The notes beneath the pieces were generated by a model. The model saw only the letters and a list, made by a program, of their open reading frames with translations. It was not told the origin of the DNA and ran no database searches. Position numbers and translations under genes: made by a program. From Deltaproteobacteria bacterium (lineage in GTDB: Bacteria > Myxococcota > Kuafuiibacteriia > Kuafuiibacteriales > Kuafuiibacteriaceae): a stretch of DNA of 64,000 bases. Every line of letters starts with the position of its first letter. Position 1 is the first letter of the stretch. The DNA is taken from contig JADJBV010000001.1 of the NCBI GenBank assembly GCA_016703535.1, forward strand, positions 6,004,001-6,068,000, in the 5' to 3' direction. Below, in pieces: positions 62,554-64,000 of this stretch.

Positions 62554-64000
62554 TCAGGGCGTGACGTCCACCAGGACGGCGTCGGTGGCGACTCGGCCGA
62601 GGTCGTCGGTGACGGTCAAGGTGTAGGTGGTGTCGACGCTGGGCGTGACGGTGACCGCGCAGGTGTTGCCGGCCAAGGTCATGCTCCCATCCGACCATTC
62701 GCAGGCGTAGGGTGGCACGGCCAACTCGGCGCTGCCGATCAAGTCGACGGCGGTCCCGGCGGCCACCGCTTGATCCGGACCGGCGTCGGCCCGGTAGTCG
62801 CCCAACGACGCCAAGGTGAAGTCGCCGAACTGGACCTGCTCTTGGGAGTTGCTGAAGAACGCGAAGGCGCCGGCAGGATAACTGGAGTCTTCGATCAATA
62901 GGCTGGTGACCAAGGTGTCGGTGGAGCCGCTCTGGAGATCGTCGGCGTAGACCAAGATCCGGGTGCGATCGGGCGTGTAATAAAACTCGACCCGGTAGGT
63001 CAAGAAGTCGGCCCAGCCGGTGGTGTGGGATCCGGGATCGCCGGGCGCCATCAAGAAGATCGAGGCGTCGTTGAGCAGGCCGGCGTTGGCCCGGGACTGG
63101 GACCAGCCCACGGCGCAGGAGTACTGATAGTCGGTGGCGTTGAAGCCGAAGGCGGCGTTGAAGCTGATGGTGCTGGGCGCCCCCGGCGCGCCGTCGATTT
63201 TTTTGATCGCGATCCCGGCCGGAGCGTTGCCGCAGTTGGCGGTCCAGTTCTGGTTGAGCTGCTTCCAGGTCATCAAGTAGGCGTTTTTGGGGTTCTGCCA
63301 GCCCCAGAGAAAGCCGATCAGATCGTCGTCGCCGCTGGTCTCGACTGAGATGTGGCCGGTGATCCGCACGTTCTCCACCACCAGGTCGGACAAGACGATC
63401 GCCGGCTTGCCGTTGACGGTCTGCCGGCGGGCGGTGCCGTTGGGATCGCAGATGTAGTTGGGGTTGGGCGTGGAGGGATATTCATTGCTGGTCATCACCA
63501 CCACGTTCCAACCGCAAAGTTGGGCGGGTCGATCGGTGACGAAGATGGCGACGCTGTCGGTGTCGCTGCGACTGGCGCCGCCGTCGTTGACCGTGAGGAA
63601 ATATTGGGTCGTGGCGGTGGGCGCGACCACCGTTGTGCAAGTGTTGGCCACCACCGTGTTGTCCGAGAGGCGCCACTCGCAGCTGATGCAGCTTCCGTCG
63701 GGGCAAGAAGCGCCGCTCCAGTTGGCGCTCAAGGTCGCGGTCTGGGTGCTGAGGATGTTGCGGTCGGCGCCGGCGTCGGCCAACAGCTGGGCGATCCGCA
63801 CCAACACGTCGTCGCTGGCGGTGGCCCCGGACGCGTCGGTGACGGTGAGGGTGTAGATGGTATCGACCGACGGCGAAATTGTGGTGGTGCAAGTGGTCCA
63901 GGTCTGGCCACTTTGACCGTCGCTCCACGCGCAGGTGAAGGCGCCGTTGTAGCCGACCGCGCCGCCGACCAAGGTGGTGACGGTGCCGAGGATGATCTCT
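62554..64000 (-). CDS. Thrombospondin-C / PKD-like extracellular protein (partial, N-terminus missing)
   Basis: The frame is open to the right edge, so at least 482 residues are seen and the start lies outside. Repeated PKD/Ig-like beta domains have the pattern DTIYTLTVTDASGATASDDV (first copy), TQYFLTVNDGG (second) and DTTYTLTVTDDLGRVATDAV (last). Between them is a domain resembling the thrombospondin C-terminal (L-lectin-like) fold: SGDDDLIGFLWGWQNPKNAY, LMTWKQLNQNW, YRVEFYYTPDRTRILVYADD and FAFFSNSQEQVQFGDFTL. No sorting tail or anchor is present at the C-terminus (ends VLVDVTP). A secreted, calcium- or carbohydrate-binding role is plausible but unproven. Confidence 0.8.
   Translation of the reverse strand, partial: EIILGTVTTLVGGAVGYNGAFTCAWSDGQSGQTWTTCTTTISPSVDTIYTLTVTDASGATASDDVLVRIAQLLADAGADRNILSTQTATLSANWSGASCPDGSCISCEWRLSDNTVVANTCTTVVAPTATTQYFLTVNDGGASRSDTDSVAIFVTDRPAQLCGWNVVVMTSNEYPSTPNPNYICDPNGTARRQTVNGKPAIVLSDLVVENVRITGHISVETSGDDDLIGFLWGWQNPKNAYLMTWKQLNQNWTANCGNAPAGIAIKKIDGAPGAPSTISFNAAFGFNATDYQYSCAVGWSQSRANAGLLNDASIFLMAPGDPGSHTTGWADFLTYRVEFYYTPDRTRILVYADDLQSGSTDTLVTSLLIEDSSYPAGAFAFFSNSQEQVQFGDFTLASLGDYRADAGPDQAVAAGTAVDLIGSAELAVPPYACEWSDGSMTLAGNTCAVTVTPSVDTTYTLTVTDDLGRVATDAVLVDVTP

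Overview
The window is a GC-rich chromosomal segment that looks myxobacterial in the broad sense (phylum Myxococcota, formerly Deltaproteobacteria). The reasons are several proteins ending in MYXO-CTERM sorting tails (Gly-Cys-x-Cys, hydrophobic helix, Arg cluster), Hanks-type Ser/Thr kinases, many lipoproteins with Asp- or Cys-rich stalks, a Cys-rich Pal, and a stand-alone MshEN protein. The genus cannot be told from the sequence. No tRNA, rRNA, CRISPR array, transposase or phage gene was seen.

Region 1 (1-17.7 kb): a truncated Ser/Thr kinase with a PATAN-like tail, a second membrane-anchored kinase, a stand-alone MshEN domain protein, two small hypotheticals, then an overlapping oxidative pentose-phosphate operon (zwf-opcA-pgl-gnd). 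After this come a small hypothetical gene, a peptidoglycan-binding-domain protein, a protein with a degenerate GGDEF fold behind a cholesterol-oxidase-like flavoenzyme, and, divergently, a secreted dienelactone hydrolase and a beta-helix lipoprotein.

Region 2 (17.7-31.9 kb): on the minus strand, argC, an argJ-argB gene fusion, argF and a SpeD-like gene that has lost its pyruvoyl serine are translationally linked, followed by an SDR and a thioester-less alpha-2-macroglobulin. Upstream of argC lies a single-unit CARDB/putative-Ig/MYXO-CTERM protein. A repeat-bearing intergenic region, a LysR regulator and a divergent NAD(P)-binding oxidoreductase follow.

Region 3 (32-58.2 kb): about 26 kb of minus-strand genes, almost all for cell-envelope or surface proteins. 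In transcription order they are an FG-GAP protein, pal (Cys-rich), cpoB-like, a lipoprotein fusing a metallophosphoesterase fold to a tetraheme cytochrome, a propeller-like lipoprotein, a VWA/ASH lipoprotein, a 3,999-residue ORF, an ASH/PKD/DUF2135-like lipoprotein and a kelch-like lipoprotein. The giant ORF is the most striking object in the window. It is four complete secreted proteins joined in frame without stop codons. Each has its own signal sequence, N-terminal beta domain, CARDB repeats, putative Ig repeats and MYXO-CTERM tail. At every junction the Arg cluster of one sorting tail is also the basic n-region of the next signal peptide. The units alternate long-short-long-short (A-B-A'-B'), which points to in-frame duplication of a dimer and to a membrane-processed polyprotein.

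Region 4 (58.2-64 kb): an amidase, a DUF4892/OmpA-type protein, a 190-bp MITE-like inverted-repeat element abutting a 39-residue lipoprotein with a heme-binding motif, a short MYXO-CTERM protein, and the C-terminal part of a thrombospondin-C/PKD-like protein running off the end.

A second window-scale signal is a dispersed palindrome, GCAAG-N4-CTTGC, found perfectly nine times, mostly inside genes and in different reading frames, and absent as a perfect copy from 28.9 to 59.0 kb.
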